Positions 17,582 through 26,966 of a stretch of 64,000 nt of DNA are shown piece by piece (position 1 is the first letter of the stretch; each line of letters starts with the position of its first letter). Source of the stretch: DASYAN01 sp963727755 (lineage in GTDB: Bacteria > Chloroflexota > Ktedonobacteria > Ktedonobacterales > Ktedonobacteraceae). Location: assembly GCA_963727755.1 (NCBI GenBank), contig CAVSHN010000011.1, positions 1-64,000 of the forward strand. Reading direction: 5' to 3'. The position numbers and the translations under genes were made by a program. The notes beneath the pieces were generated by a model that saw only the letters and a list, made by a program, of their open reading frames with translations, had not been told where the DNA came from and did not search any database.

Positions 17582-20173
17582 CTAATCTTCCTCCTGCGAC
17601 GTTTCCTCCAAAAATTCCTCTTTAGCAGTTTCTTCAAGGTCTACAATTGCGCCATCGTCAGCAATTTCGCTCTCGGCGCCATCATCAGCAATTTCGCTCT
17701 CGGCATCATTATTATCCTGCTCCTCGCCATTCGCCGCTTCGAGCTTCTTGCCATTTGTCGCTGAAACAGCCACAACGGTATCACCTTCACCCAGATTTAT
17801 CAAGATCACTCCCTGAGTGGCACGCCCAGCCGTTTTGATCTTGTTGACATCAATGCGAATCATAACACCACTGGCAGAGATCACCATCAGGTCGCTATCA
17901 CATTCAGAAATCACACGAGCCGCGACAACCCGTCCCGTTTTATCAGTGACTTTGGCAGTGATCACACCACCACCACCACGACCCTGACAAGGATATTCAT
18001 CAATGGGAGTGCGTTTGCTATATCCATACTCGGTCACAATCAGCAATTCACTATCGGGCTTAACGAGATTGAGCGAAACCACTGCATCTCCTTCCTCTGC
18101 CAGACGCATACCTCGTACCCCTCCACTCGTGCGCGAAGCTAAACGCAATTCATCGACACAGAAGCGAATTGATCGTCCCTGGGTACTTATCAGCAGGATA
18201 TCATCGCCCACATGAGTCAGCTTGGCACCGATCAGCTCATCATCCTCTTCCAAGTTCATCGCAATCAGACCCTGGCGACGCACTACCTCGAACTCGCTCA
18301 TCGCCGTCTTCTTGACTTCACCTTTCTTTGTTGCCACAATCATCAGATCACGACTGACTCCCTTCGGCACTGCGACTATGGCTGTAATGCGTTCACGCTG
18401 CTCAATCGCAATCATATTGATCAGATGCTCACCCTTCGCTATGCGACTGACATCAGGCAAGTCATAGACTTTGAGTTGGAAGACACGGCCCCGATCAGTA
18501 AAGAAGAGCAGACTATCATGCGCATGTGTAACTACTAGATGGCGAACAATGTCATCGTCACGTGTAGCCATCCCCGTCACTCCGCGCCCTCCTCGCCTCT
18601 GTGCTCGGTAGGTACTAGAGGGCAGACGCTTGATATAGCCCTTCTCCGTAAGCGTGACAACGACCTCTTCATTGGAAATCAGATCTTCTTCACTGAATTC
18701 GCCCGCTTCAGCATTAACAATTTCTGTACGCCTGGGATCACCATACTTCTCTTTCAGTTCTTCTAGGTCAGCTTTAATCAACTTGCGTATCTCGTTGATA
18801 TCACTTAGGAGCAAATTGTAATAGGTAATGTTCTTGAGCAGCTGTTGCAGCTCATCGTCTATCTTCTGACGTTCCAGGGCTGCAAGACGGGCTAGGCGCA
18901 TATCTAAAATCGCCTTAGCCTGCTCCTCTGAGAAACCGAACCGTTCACGCAAACTAGCAAGTCCATCCTCATAGGCGGATCGGGAACTGCGTATCGTATT
19001 GATCACAACATCTAGGTTATCCAATGCCAGCTTTAAGCCTTCTAGGATGTGCTTACGAGCTTCTGCCTTGGCAAGTTCATAGCGTGTACGACGTGTCAGG
19101 ACGATTTCACGATGGGTAATATAGTGCTGTAAGAACTTTTTGAGTGTGAGCGTCTGAGGCTGGTGGTCCACCAGTGCTAGCATATTGGCGTTAAAGGCCG
19201 TTTGCAGGGCAGTGTATTTGTAGAGCGAGTTGAGTACACTCTCATAGTTTGCATCACGCTTCAATTCCATGAATATACGCATGCCCTGGCGATCGGATTC
19301 GTCACGCACTTCAGAAATACCATCGATCTTCTTATCGCGAACTAGTTCAGCAATCTTCCTGACGAGATCAGCTTTATTGACCTGATAGGGAAGTTCTGTA
19401 ACAATCAGGGTCATGCGCCCACGATCAGTCTCTTCAATATGGGTACGTGCACGCAGGACAATTCGGCCTCGGCCATTGGCATACATGTTGCGTATGCCTT
19501 CACGACCATGAATGATCCCTCCAGTTGGGAAGTCAGGACCACGAATGATACGTGCCAGCTCCTCTGTCGTCGCATCCGGCTGATCAATCAAATATGCGAT
19601 GCCATTGCAAATCTCTATCAGGTTATGTGGTGGGATGTTGGTCGCCATGCCAACAGCTATCCCAGTCGAACCATTGAGCAAGAGGTTGGGCAAACGTGCC
19701 GGCAGAACTGTGGGCTCTTCCGTCTGATTGTCATAGTTTGGACTAAAGTCAACCGTGTCCTTGTCAATGTCACGTAGCAGTTCATCGGCAATCGCAGCCA
19801 TTTTAGCTTCGGTGTATCTCATGGCGGCGGGAGGATCATCATCCTGAGAGCCAAAATTCCCCTGCCCTAAGATCAATGGGTAGCGCATCGACCACGGCTG
19901 AGCCATACGTACCAGGGACTCATACACAGCAGCATCACCATGGGGATGATAGCTCTTCAACACTTCACCCACGGTACCTGCACACTTGCGAAACTGTTTC
20001 GTTGATTGCAAACCCATCTGTTCCATTGCATAGAGTACACGCCGATGAACAGGCTTCAGACCGTCGCGCACATCAGGTAGCGCACGGCTGACAATTACAC
20101 TCATAGCATAGTCGAGATAAGCATCCGACATTTCTTTAACTATACTAGCCGCTTTAATATTGCCCAGTTCCAT
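17582..20173 (-). CDS. gyrA: DNA gyrase subunit A
   Basis: 863 residues, intact. GyrA forms the DNA-breaking and rejoining half of gyrase, which adds negative supercoils. Seen: N-terminal ALPDVRDGLKPVHRRVLYAM, catalytic tyrosine 120 in AAMRYTEAKM, then the coiled-coil and the C-terminal beta-pinwheel with the GyrA box QRRGGRG, which marks gyrase rather than topoisomerase IV. The quinolone-determining region reads HPHGDAAVYES: alanine 81 stands where E. coli has serine 83, and glutamate 85 where it has aspartate 87. The tail is acidic, with a doubled AESEIADDG unit. The ATG at 20173 has AAGGATG upstream. gyrB is not in the window. Confidence 0.97.
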   Translation of the reverse strand: MELGNIKAASIVKEMSDAYLDYAMSVIVSRALPDVRDGLKPVHRRVLYAMEQMGLQSTKQFRKCAGTVGEVLKSYHPHGDAAVYESLVRMAQPWSMRYPLILGQGNFGSQDDDPPAAMRYTEAKMAAIADELLRDIDKDTVDFSPNYDNQTEEPTVLPARLPNLLLNGSTGIAVGMATNIPPHNLIEICNGIAYLIDQPDATTEELARIIRGPDFPTGGIIHGREGIRNMYANGRGRIVLRARTHIEETDRGRMTLIVTELPYQVNKADLVRKIAELVRDKKIDGISEVRDESDRQGMRIFMELKRDANYESVLNSLYKYTALQTAFNANMLALVDHQPQTLTLKKFLQHYITHREIVLTRRTRYELAKAEARKHILEGLKLALDNLDVVINTIRSSRSAYEDGLASLRERFGFSEEQAKAILDMRLARLAALERQKIDDELQQLLKNITYYNLLLSDINEIRKLIKADLEELKEKYGDPRRTEIVNAEAGEFSEEDLISNEEVVVTLTEKGYIKRLPSSTYRAQRRGGRGVTGMATRDDDIVRHLVVTHAHDSLLFFTDRGRVFQLKVYDLPDVSRIAKGEHLINMIAIEQRERITAIVAVPKGVSRDLMIVATKKGEVKKTAMSEFEVVRRQGLIAMNLEEDDELIGAKLTHVGDDILLISTQGRSIRFCVDELRLASRTSGGVRGMRLAEEGDAVVSLNLVKPDSELLIVTEYGYSKRTPIDEYPCQGRGGGGVITAKVTDKTGRVVAARVISECDSDLMVISASGVMIRIDVNKIKTAGRATQGVILINLGEGDTVVAVSATNGKKLEAANGEEQDNNDAESEIADDGAESEIADDGAIVDLEETAKEEFLEETSQEED
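17649..17702. repeat. 27-bp tandem duplication in the gyrA tail
   Basis: Two copies of a 27-base unit (17649-17675 and 17676-17702), one mismatch, coding for AESEIADDG twice in the acidic C-terminal tail of GyrA. Confidence 0.85.
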
Positions 20174-20444
20174 AAAACATCCTTACCAAAATTAAGACAT
20201 AGCCTAAAGGCATATCGGGCTGAAGTGTTTAATCTCATTCGTTTAGGAGGGGTATGGGAAAGTTTGATTCTTACCATTCGCTAGATTGCGATATACCCAC
20301 CGTATTATAGCATACTTGACTCGCCATTACAAGTTTAAACCAAATTAGCCCGATTGCCCGTACAGAGACAGAATTTCCTACCTCAGCCCCTAGGTTTTGG
20401 GGATTAGCTGTGGTATGATAAATGCAACAACGGGATTTGGGGAA

Positions 20445-20514
20445 GGGAGTCTGGTACTTCTCTTGCAGTTTTTTCAACACCTTGCTCTCTCAAGGGAGGG
20501 AGTCTGGTACTTCT
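20445..20514. repeat. 17-bp direct repeat, spacing 53
   Basis: GGGAGTCTGGTACTTCT occurs exactly at 20445-20461 and 20498-20514, upstream of the CvpA-like gene. It could be a pair of regulator-binding sites or a trace of a short duplication. Confidence 0.7.
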
Positions 20515-20557
20515 TTCCGCAGCCAGTCCCAATGAAGGAAGGGAGATGCACAAATCT

Positions 20558-21163
20558 ATGCAATTGCCTATTACGCAACCACAATGTTTCGCCGTTACCA
20601 TATTCGTTTTCATCTTCGTAGGTTTCACGCGAGGATGGCGCAGAGAAATTATGTCTCTGGTGTTTATTCTAATCGCTGTATCTCTGATACACCCACATAC
20701 AAGTGATGACGTAAATGGCTTCCTGGCTCGTCTAGGAAATTTCATTGCGTATCTTGGCGGGTCTGGGTCTGACCAATTAAATGCTCCTCCCAGTTCTCCT
20801 GGTCTCGCCGGCTTGGGCGGCCCTTTCTGGTCACTCATCATTTTTGTGCTGATCGTTGCTCTGGGCTACTACGTTGGTAATAAAGTCTTTCCCGCACCGA
20901 CTACCCACCATGATCGCTTCCTTGGGGTTATCCCAGCAATTATTGCCGGGGCTTTTGTCCTCTTTTACTTGAGTGCCTATATCAAAGCCACAGGAGGATC
21001 TACTAATGTCCAAGTGCAAGTTGCCCCACCAGATCCAAGCACTTATGTACCAATGATCTTCGCGCTTGCACTTGTCGCACTCGTTGCTGGGCTTATTGCG
21101 TCACGTTTCAAGAAGGCACCTGCCAAAAAGTCGTGTACCTTTTCATTAGTGCTCCGACGTTAA
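20558..21163 (+). CDS. CvpA-like integral membrane protein
   Basis: About 200 residues, four or five membrane helices. The first helix and loop read FVGFTRGWRREIMSLVFILI, the G-x-x-RG-x-x-E-x-x-S pattern typical of CvpA (colicin V production) family proteins. A second helix pair follows at about residues 90-150 (FWSLIIFVLIVALGYYVGNK, GVIPAIIAGAFVLFYLS), and a last one near the C-terminus. I place the start at ATG 20558 because GGAAGGGAG lies 12 bases before it and abuts the alternative ATG at 20546 with no spacer. It precedes the bPH2-PASTA gene on the same strand with a 54-base gap. The role is unknown; perhaps envelope-related. Confidence 0.65.
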   Translation: MQLPITQPQCFAVTIFVFIFVGFTRGWRREIMSLVFILIAVSLIHPHTSDDVNGFLARLGNFIAYLGGSGSDQLNAPPSSPGLAGLGGPFWSLIIFVLIVALGYYVGNKVFPAPTTHHDRFLGVIPAIIAGAFVLFYLSAYIKATGGSTNVQVQVAPPDPSTYVPMIFALALVALVAGLIASRFKKAPAKKSCTFSLVLRR

Positions 21164-21217
21164 TCCTAGTAGATGTCAAACCAAACTTGCTGGATCAATG
21201 CTTTGAGGTGAACAGAC

Positions 21218-22819
21218 ATGGCTAATCAATCCCAAATCCAACCTCCCGCTTCTGCCAATGAAAAGGCACGGCGCATCTCGCATCATCGCCTTGCTCTGCT
21301 ACAATTCTGGCGTGGACGCGATAAGCAATGGTACTTCTTTGGTCAGCAGCCCGATGAACACGTGCGCTTGCTCGTGCGTAAGCACTGGTGGTTCCTAGTG
21401 CAACCTGCATTGCCCTTTGCAGCGGCTGTCGCAGTACTCTTCATTATCCTATGGGTTGCAGCTGCCATCCCTGCTTTGGCATCTTTGTGGTATCTGCTTG
21501 AATTAACTGTTTTCTTCGTTGTATTAGGAACTGGCTGCTGGTTTGCCTATCGTGATCTGATCGCTTGGTGGTATGAAACGTGGATTATTACCAACAAACG
21601 CATTATCTATTCTCGTGGTCTGCTTGAACCAACGCGCCAACACACACCAATTGAAAAGGTGCAGCAAGTAGGTCTGGATATGGATAATCTGCTTGGTTTA
21701 CTTCTTGGCTTCGGGGACCTCCATGTGTACCTGACAGGAGGACAAATCCAAATCAAGGATGCTGGCAGTCCTGACAGAGTGCGAGACGCTTTAATGGGAG
21801 CTTGGGAAGATTTCAAGGCGAGCAAGCCCAAAGAGGCTCCAGTTCCCGTGCCCAAAGATGTTGAACTCACGAAGATCTTAAAGGAGCTTGGCAAAGCAAA
21901 AGAGGTCCCCACACTACCGGACCCTGATAAGGATCTTCCTCCTCTACCAGGAACACATCGTTTTATGGGACCAAGGCGCACTTTCGGCGGCGTCCTGCGC
22001 ATTCCTTGTAATGTACGCTACCTCTCTAGCGAACATACTGTCAAGTACATACAACGCTCACGGTATGTATTGTGGAGGAACTTGCTCCTGCCAATTCTGA
22101 TCCTGCTCGTAGTTTTGCCATTAACCGTTGCGGGACCGCAGCTAGGCCTTGTCCCGGCAAACTTACAATCGTCCTGGTGGTTTGGTATGGGGCTGCTTGT
22201 GGTAGGCATCTTGATCTCCATGGCCCTGATCTATATGAACTATGCTGATGATGTGTACATTCTTACGAACCTCCGCATTATTGATATTGAGAGATACTTC
22301 ATTTTCTTCTTCGAAAAGCACGACGAAACTGAATACAAGAATATCAGGGACGTGAAGGTAAAAGTACAGAGTTTACTCCAACGTATCCTTGATATTGGCA
22401 ATGTGTATATCGAGACACCTGGTAGTAGCCCTGATATCGTGATGGAGAATGTTGACCAACCGTTTATATTGCAAGACGAAATTCTGGGTATTAAAGAGCA
22501 TAAAGGCAAAGTAGACAAAGTTAAGGCAGAGAATAAAGAGAAGGAGACTCTGCATAGATGGTTCAGCACAGTAGCAGTGACACGAGAAGAGACCACTACG
22601 AGCAGAAAAACACCTAATCTGAAAAGAATGGATTTCCTGTCAGCAATGGCCGATGCTAAAGAACATGGCCTGGAGGTAGTAGTGAAGGGGGAAGCTGTCG
22701 ATCACTCCGAAATTCCACCCGGCCATGTGGTAGCCCAAGACCCTCCTCCAGGAACAATGATGGAAAAAGGCAGTCAAATCCAGGTTACTCTAAGCAGAAG
22801 GCCTTCTCTCGTAAAGTAG
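21218..22819 (+). CDS. Membrane protein with two bPH2-like domains and a C-terminal PASTA domain
   Basis: 533 residues. A membrane hairpin (about residues 60-115) is followed by the first PH-like module: WWYETWIITNKRIIYSRGL, then PIEKVQQVGLD and VYLTGGQIQIKDAG. A second membrane hairpin (about 285-345) leads to a second module: YILTNLRIIDIERYFIFFF, then YKNIRDVKVKVQSLLQRILD and VYIETPGSSPDIVMENV. The C-terminus (about 470-530) is a PASTA-like repeat: AMADAKEHGLEVVVKGEAV, then IPPGHVVAQDPPPGTMMEKG and SQIQVTLSRR. PASTA domains usually bind peptidoglycan or muropeptides outside the cell, while bPH2 modules are membrane-associated, so topology is an open question. A perfect palindrome includes the stop codon. 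Confidence 0.8.
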   Translation: MANQSQIQPPASANEKARRISHHRLALLQFWRGRDKQWYFFGQQPDEHVRLLVRKHWWFLVQPALPFAAAVAVLFIILWVAAAIPALASLWYLLELTVFFVVLGTGCWFAYRDLIAWWYETWIITNKRIIYSRGLLEPTRQHTPIEKVQQVGLDMDNLLGLLLGFGDLHVYLTGGQIQIKDAGSPDRVRDALMGAWEDFKASKPKEAPVPVPKDVELTKILKELGKAKEVPTLPDPDKDLPPLPGTHRFMGPRRTFGGVLRIPCNVRYLSSEHTVKYIQRSRYVLWRNLLLPILILLVVLPLTVAGPQLGLVPANLQSSWWFGMGLLVVGILISMALIYMNYADDVYILTNLRIIDIERYFIFFFEKHDETEYKNIRDVKVKVQSLLQRILDIGNVYIETPGSSPDIVMENVDQPFILQDEILGIKEHKGKVDKVKAENKEKETLHRWFSTVAVTREETTTSRKTPNLKRMDFLSAMADAKEHGLEVVVKGEAVDHSEIPPGHVVAQDPPPGTMMEKGSQIQVTLSRRPSLVK

Positions 22820-22860
22820 ATGTGTTTTCCCCGCCTTTAAAGGCGGGGAAAACACATCTA
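22817..22860. terminator. Perfect 44-bp palindrome, bidirectional terminator
   Basis: Two 22-base arms with no loop and no mismatch, beginning with the TAG stop of the bPH2-PASTA gene. GC-rich centre (CCCCGCC/GGCGGGG) flanked by TTTT and AAAA, so it can end transcripts in both directions. It may also mark the left boundary of the TnpB element that follows. Confidence 0.85.
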
Positions 22861-22998
22861 CCAGCATCGCGCCAGAGTGCCCCTTGCAAGAGCCCTGGGG
22901 GCGAATGGCGCTTCCTTATTTGGGGCTTGGGCACAGAGGTACTCTTTTTATATGACAAAATGTTCATTTATCCGTTTTATAGTATGAATATTTGTTTA

Positions 22999-23027
22999 TT
23001 GGCATATGTACAAAGATATGGTATGAT
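22999..23027 (+). promoter_or_regulatory. Promoter of the second tnpB
   Basis: TTGGCA (22999-23004), 17 bases, TATGAT (23022-23027), about 30 bases before the ATG. AAGAGGA forms a ribosome site close to the start. Confidence 0.6.
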
Positions 23028-23058
23028 ATATCTATATTCAAGAAAAGAGGACACAAAC

Positions 23059-24269
23059 ATGATGAAGGCGTTTAAGTATCGCTTGTATCCCACACGCAAG
23101 CAAGGCGATACGCTCCAATTCATTCTTGACCGCAATCGTGAAATCTATAACGCGGCCCTTGAGGAAAGACGTGAAGCTTGGCGGTTGTGCAAGGTTAGCG
23201 TGACCTTTGAGATGCAGTCAGCTCAGTTGCCTGATATCAAAAAGGATTGTCCTGAGTTTGGTGAGATCTATGCCCAGATCTTGCAGGAGACCTTGCATCG
23301 TGTGGACAAAGCGTTCAAAGCCTTCTTCTGGCGCGTGAAGAACGGGAGAAAAAGCCGGATATCCAAGATTTGGCTACGCGCTATGACAGCTTCACCTATC
23401 CCCAGGTTGAAAGACTCAAGGGCAAGCCTGTCATCTCAATCGAAAATGGGAAGGTCATCCTTCCCAAGATCGGTCATCTCAAAGTCAAACAGCACAGACC
23501 TCTTGAAGGAAAGGTCAAAACATGTACTATCAAGCGCGAGGGTGAGCACTGGTATGTGGTCTTTGCCTGCGAAATTGAGGCACAAACGAAGTTGCCATAC
23601 ACCGATCTTCCCATCGGAATTGACATGGGACTGAAGCACTTCATGACCGACTCAAACGGTGATGTGGTGGATAATCCCAGATTCTTCAGGAAGTCTCATG
23701 GGGGGCTGAAGAAGAAACAGCAGAGGCTCGCCAAGAAAAAGAAGAGGAGCCATCGACGGAGAAAGTCCGTCAAGCTGGTTGCCAAGGCTCATAAGAAAGT
23801 GGCTAACCAGCGACGTGACTTCCATCATCACCATGCTCGCATCCTCGTTGATACCTTTGAGACGATCGTGTTTGAGGACCTCTCAATGCATCACATGGTG
23901 AAAAGACCAAAGGCCAAACAGGATGAGCATGGGAAATATCTTCCAAACGGTGCCAGCTCCAAAGCTGGTTTGAACAAGTCAATTTTAGATGCTGGGTGGG
24001 CAAGCTTCATCGAACTGGTTAAGCACAAGGCAGAATGGGCCGGTGTCACCGTCATGCAAGTGGACCCAAAGAAAACCAGCCAGATGTGCAGTGCTTGTGG
24101 AAAAGAGGGTGAGCACAAAGACCTCAGTGTGAGGACACATATCTGTACACACTGTGGGGTTGTGCTTGACCGCGACCACAACGCGGCTGTGAACATTCTT
24201 GACCGAGGGCTTGGACGGAGCCCACGCGAAACTGTCGACACGGGTACGTTCCGTGTGGCTACTGCGTAG
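23059..24269 (+). pseudogene. tnpB: TnpB of an IS1341-like element, double frameshift
   Basis: Starts MMKAFKYRLYPTRKQGDTLQ, the standard TnpB opening. Near 23345-23385 the frame changes twice: RVKN, then GEKAGYPRFGYAL in a second frame, then RYDSFTYPQVERLKGKPV in a third. Past that the protein is complete: RuvC-I aspartate (IGIDMGLKH), RuvC-II glutamate (IVFEDLSMH), four-cysteine zinc finger (CSACGKEGEH ... CTHCG) and RuvC-III aspartate (VLDRDHNAAVNIL). All catalytic residues are of the usual kind, unlike the other TnpB at 12.7-14.0 kb. No tnpA is present. The element sits between the bPH2-PASTA gene and rlmD and is now inactive unless the breaks are errors. Confidence 0.88.
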
Positions 24270-24271
24270 AA

Positions 24272-24302
24272 GCCCCCGCATTTATGCGTGGGGAGTCGTC
24301 AC
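24272..24302 (+). other. Right end of the TnpB element (omega-RNA 3' hairpin)
   Basis: CCCCCGCA and TGCGTGGGG form the hairpin that is typical right after tnpB, and the element ends GAGTCGTCAC. The bases from 24303 (CTACCTACTTGTG) would act as guide in an omega-RNA. The terminal TCA provides the stop codon of the opposing rlmD-like gene. Confidence 0.65.
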
Positions 24303-25658
24303 CTACCTACTTGTGTGAGCAAAGCAATACACTCAATATGATATGTCTGCGGGAACATATCAATTGGCTGAGCCGCAACCAGTTGGTAGCGCCCACTTGC
24401 GCACAGAGCCGCAATATCACGTGCCAGCGTGCTCGGATCGCACGAGACATAGACGATTGTTCGTGGTGCAAGAACATGCAAGGCTTGCAAGGCTTTTGGA
24501 TGGCAGCCAGCCCGTGGGGGATCTATCAGGACGACATCAACACGTTCACGCCGATAGTGGAGCTGGCTGAGCAGACGTTCCAACGTCCCTTCAAACACAG
24601 AAATGTTGTTCTGGTTATTGAGAACGGCACCAGCTTCTGGCATCCATCACCGCGCTTGGCTGTGACTCAACCGCAATCACACGAGCAGCAGGGGGTGATA
24701 AGAAAGCAGAGAAGAGACCAACACCACTATATCCATCAAGTACAACATCTGAGCGTTGCAGATCAAGCATAGCCAATGCATGTTCAACGAGCACAGAGGT
24801 CTGTACAGGATTAACCTGGAAGAATGAATCAGAGGAAACGCGGAAGCGACGCCCCATCACAATATCAGTGAGAAATTCCTGACCGACGAATACACGCCCA
24901 TAGCGACCACCAACGCGCTCAACAATCACCCCGGCGATACCAGGCGCAACGCTCATCAATTCCTGAGCCAGATGTTGTGGATCTTCGATCAGCGAGCCTG
25001 GACGCGCATGAATAATCAAAAGGGTAGGAACGGCCTTGATGGTGGATGAAACCATTCCAGCAACTGTACTACTAACCGCTCCAATCGCACCACGGATAGT
25101 GAAACTCTGGATCATTTCGCTTAGCGTCTTGCCGAAATAGTCTCTCAGTTTTTCACGTACTAACTGATATACTTGATCGAGCGCTGGATGAAACAGGCCG
25201 TACTCTTGAAGATCCTGGACTTCATGGCTCTCAGTCAGCTTGCAACCAATCTCCCCACTAGGGCCAATAGAAAATAAGGCATAATTGCGATAGTGCCATG
25301 GAGAGATGCCAGATGGCATACCAACCATGGGATGAACCAGGGCATCTGGTTGCTTGCCGATACGCACCAGCAGACCTCGCACAATGTGAGCCTTCCAGGT
25401 TAATTGCGCTGGGTAAGCAATATGTTGCCAGTTGCATCCACACTGAGCCAGTTCTGGATAGGCAAGCTCAATTCGCTCGGGAGAAGGTCGTAGGATTTCA
25501 AGCAACTCTGCCCGTGCATGTCCTCGCCGCTCCTCGACAATTTCAACCCGTACTCGTTCTCCTGGGATTCCTCCAGGAACAAACAGAACGCGTCCCTCGT
25601 ATCGGCCTACGGCATCACCACCATAGGCAAGGTCTGTAAGTTCTACATCAATGCTCAT
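24299..25658 (-). pseudogene. rlmD: RlmD/TrmA-family rRNA (uracil-5-)-methyltransferase, one frameshift, end altered by TnpB element
   Basis: SAM-dependent enzyme making 5-methyluridine, most likely in 23S rRNA. From ATG 25658 (AGGTGA upstream) there is a TRAM domain (LAYGGDAVGRYEGRVLFVPG, GERVRVEIVEERRGHARAEL), then CGCNWQHIAYPAQLTWKAHI, then the methyltransferase fold (FRVSSDSFFQVNPVQTSVLV, VLDGYSGVGLFSAFLS). The frame breaks near 24640; the other frame carries the rest (LIDPPRAGCHPKAL and YVSCDPSTLARD, with the catalytic cysteine, then HIECIALL). The last codons QVGR and TGA run into the end of the TnpB element, so the native C-terminal residues were lost. Active-site residues are all present. 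Confidence 0.82.
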
Positions 25659-25891
25659 ATTCACCTCGGCGGCACCACACGACACCTCATGCCGCTGATG
25701 TCCGTCCCATCTTTCCAACAATTTTGTGTATTTCTATCTTTCAACTATCTACCCTTACTACTACGTAGCTTCTGCCTTAAAGTTCTCACATGTGCAAAAG
25801 ACCTCCTGTCCCTGTCTCTAAAGAGTAATGATAGTTAACTGTAACAGAAGGAACATTGGATCGATATGTGCTTATCTACAAGACAGGCGAT

Positions 25892-26902
25892 CTATAGTGG
25901 AAGCGGATGTCTGGGTGGAGTATAGAGCCGTGTTCCAAACCGACTCAGCAAGACAGCTCCCAATCCGACCAACCCTGATCCAATGGCAATCCACAGGCCA
26001 ATAGTAGGCAAAGTTCCTGCTAATACCAGCGCTGTCATTCCAACTATAACTTGTAGGAAACGTGTGCTATGCTGCTGTGGAGCCACAGAATGTACGATGT
26101 AATCTCCGACAATCCAGCCAACTGCAACTGTCCCCAGAGCCCACGCTCCAATCAATCCTATGGCAATGAGAATAGCTAACGGGATAGCAATGATAAGTCC
26201 AATCAATACCGCAAGGATTGCCGGAGCCAACAAGACACTTAAAAGCCCAAGCACAAAGCTTCGGCCCATCTTGCTCTTGGCCGTCGTACAGACGAGCATG
26301 ACATTCTCGGGCAACAGAGATGTCAGTAGTAGACCCACTATGACCCACACCAATGTGAACCAGAAGCGCATACTTCCGCTACTAGCACCCGCTAAAAGTG
26401 CTCCTAGACTCTTCGTACACGCAAAGGCACTCCCATGAAGCTGCGATGAACTGCCTTGTCGCCAGATACCTCCACACACATGCACATCCCCATTGACCTG
26501 AGCATTATTCCCTAAGGTCAGATTGCCTCCATAGAGGCTCACATCGCCGTTAACCACGCCATCGATCACCATATTCCCTGCGAACATAACTACATCACCT
26601 TTGACCACACCACGAATGGTGGCAGATCCACCAAATGAGGTCAGATCACCGCAAACAACCTCTTCATCTGTCACTACTACCACTCTACCGAAGGATGGAC
26701 CTCGGTGTGCTTGGCTGCAATCCCGCAGATGGGATAGGGTTGCTTGACCTGTAGCCCGTATCCTTCCTGTGGTTTCAACAGCCGCAACTGTCTGCGTCTC
26801 CCCTTGCAGTGCTTCTAACCCAACACCTATGAAGAATGCTGCGAAGAGCATTAGCCCTAGCAGCGTGAATGTAAACCATTGTTTTCGTGAAACCTTGTCC
26901 AT
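25892..26902 (-). CDS. Membrane protein with a bactofilin-like external beta-helix segment
   Basis: 336 residues from ATG 26902. One N-terminal membrane helix is followed by DEEVVCGDLTSFGGSATIRG, then repeated units (VVKGDVVMFAGNMVIDG, VVNGDVSLYGGNLTLG, QVNGDVHVCGG) that match the short right-handed beta-helix repeats of polymer-forming (bactofilin-like) proteins. Four or five membrane helices fill the C-terminal half (FWFTLVWVIVGLLLTSLLP and on). The gene follows an ECF sigma/anti-sigma pair with about 65 bases between, so it is probably under that sigma factor. The role may be envelope-stress sensing or wall structure. Two cysteine pairs in the external part may form disulphides. Confidence 0.7.
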   Translation of the reverse strand: MDKVSRKQWFTFTLLGLMLFAAFFIGVGLEALQGETQTVAAVETTGRIRATGQATLSHLRDCSQAHRGPSFGRVVVVTDEEVVCGDLTSFGGSATIRGVVKGDVVMFAGNMVIDGVVNGDVSLYGGNLTLGNNAQVNGDVHVCGGIWRQGSSSQLHGSAFACTKSLGALLAGASSGSMRFWFTLVWVIVGLLLTSLLPENVMLVCTTAKSKMGRSFVLGLLSVLLAPAILAVLIGLIIAIPLAILIAIGLIGAWALGTVAVGWIVGDYIVHSVAPQQHSTRFLQVIVGMTALVLAGTLPTIGLWIAIGSGLVGLGAVLLSRFGTRLYTPPRHPLPL

Positions 26903-26966
26903 ATGAGAAACTCCCTGCCACGGGCCGGTCAGCACATCCGCACGACCATGGTTCTCGCCTGTCTGC

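Noticed and set aside
20404..20841. Leftward open frame upstream of gyrA
   Set aside because: It is antisense to the CvpA-like gene, with no ribosome site and no protein similarity.
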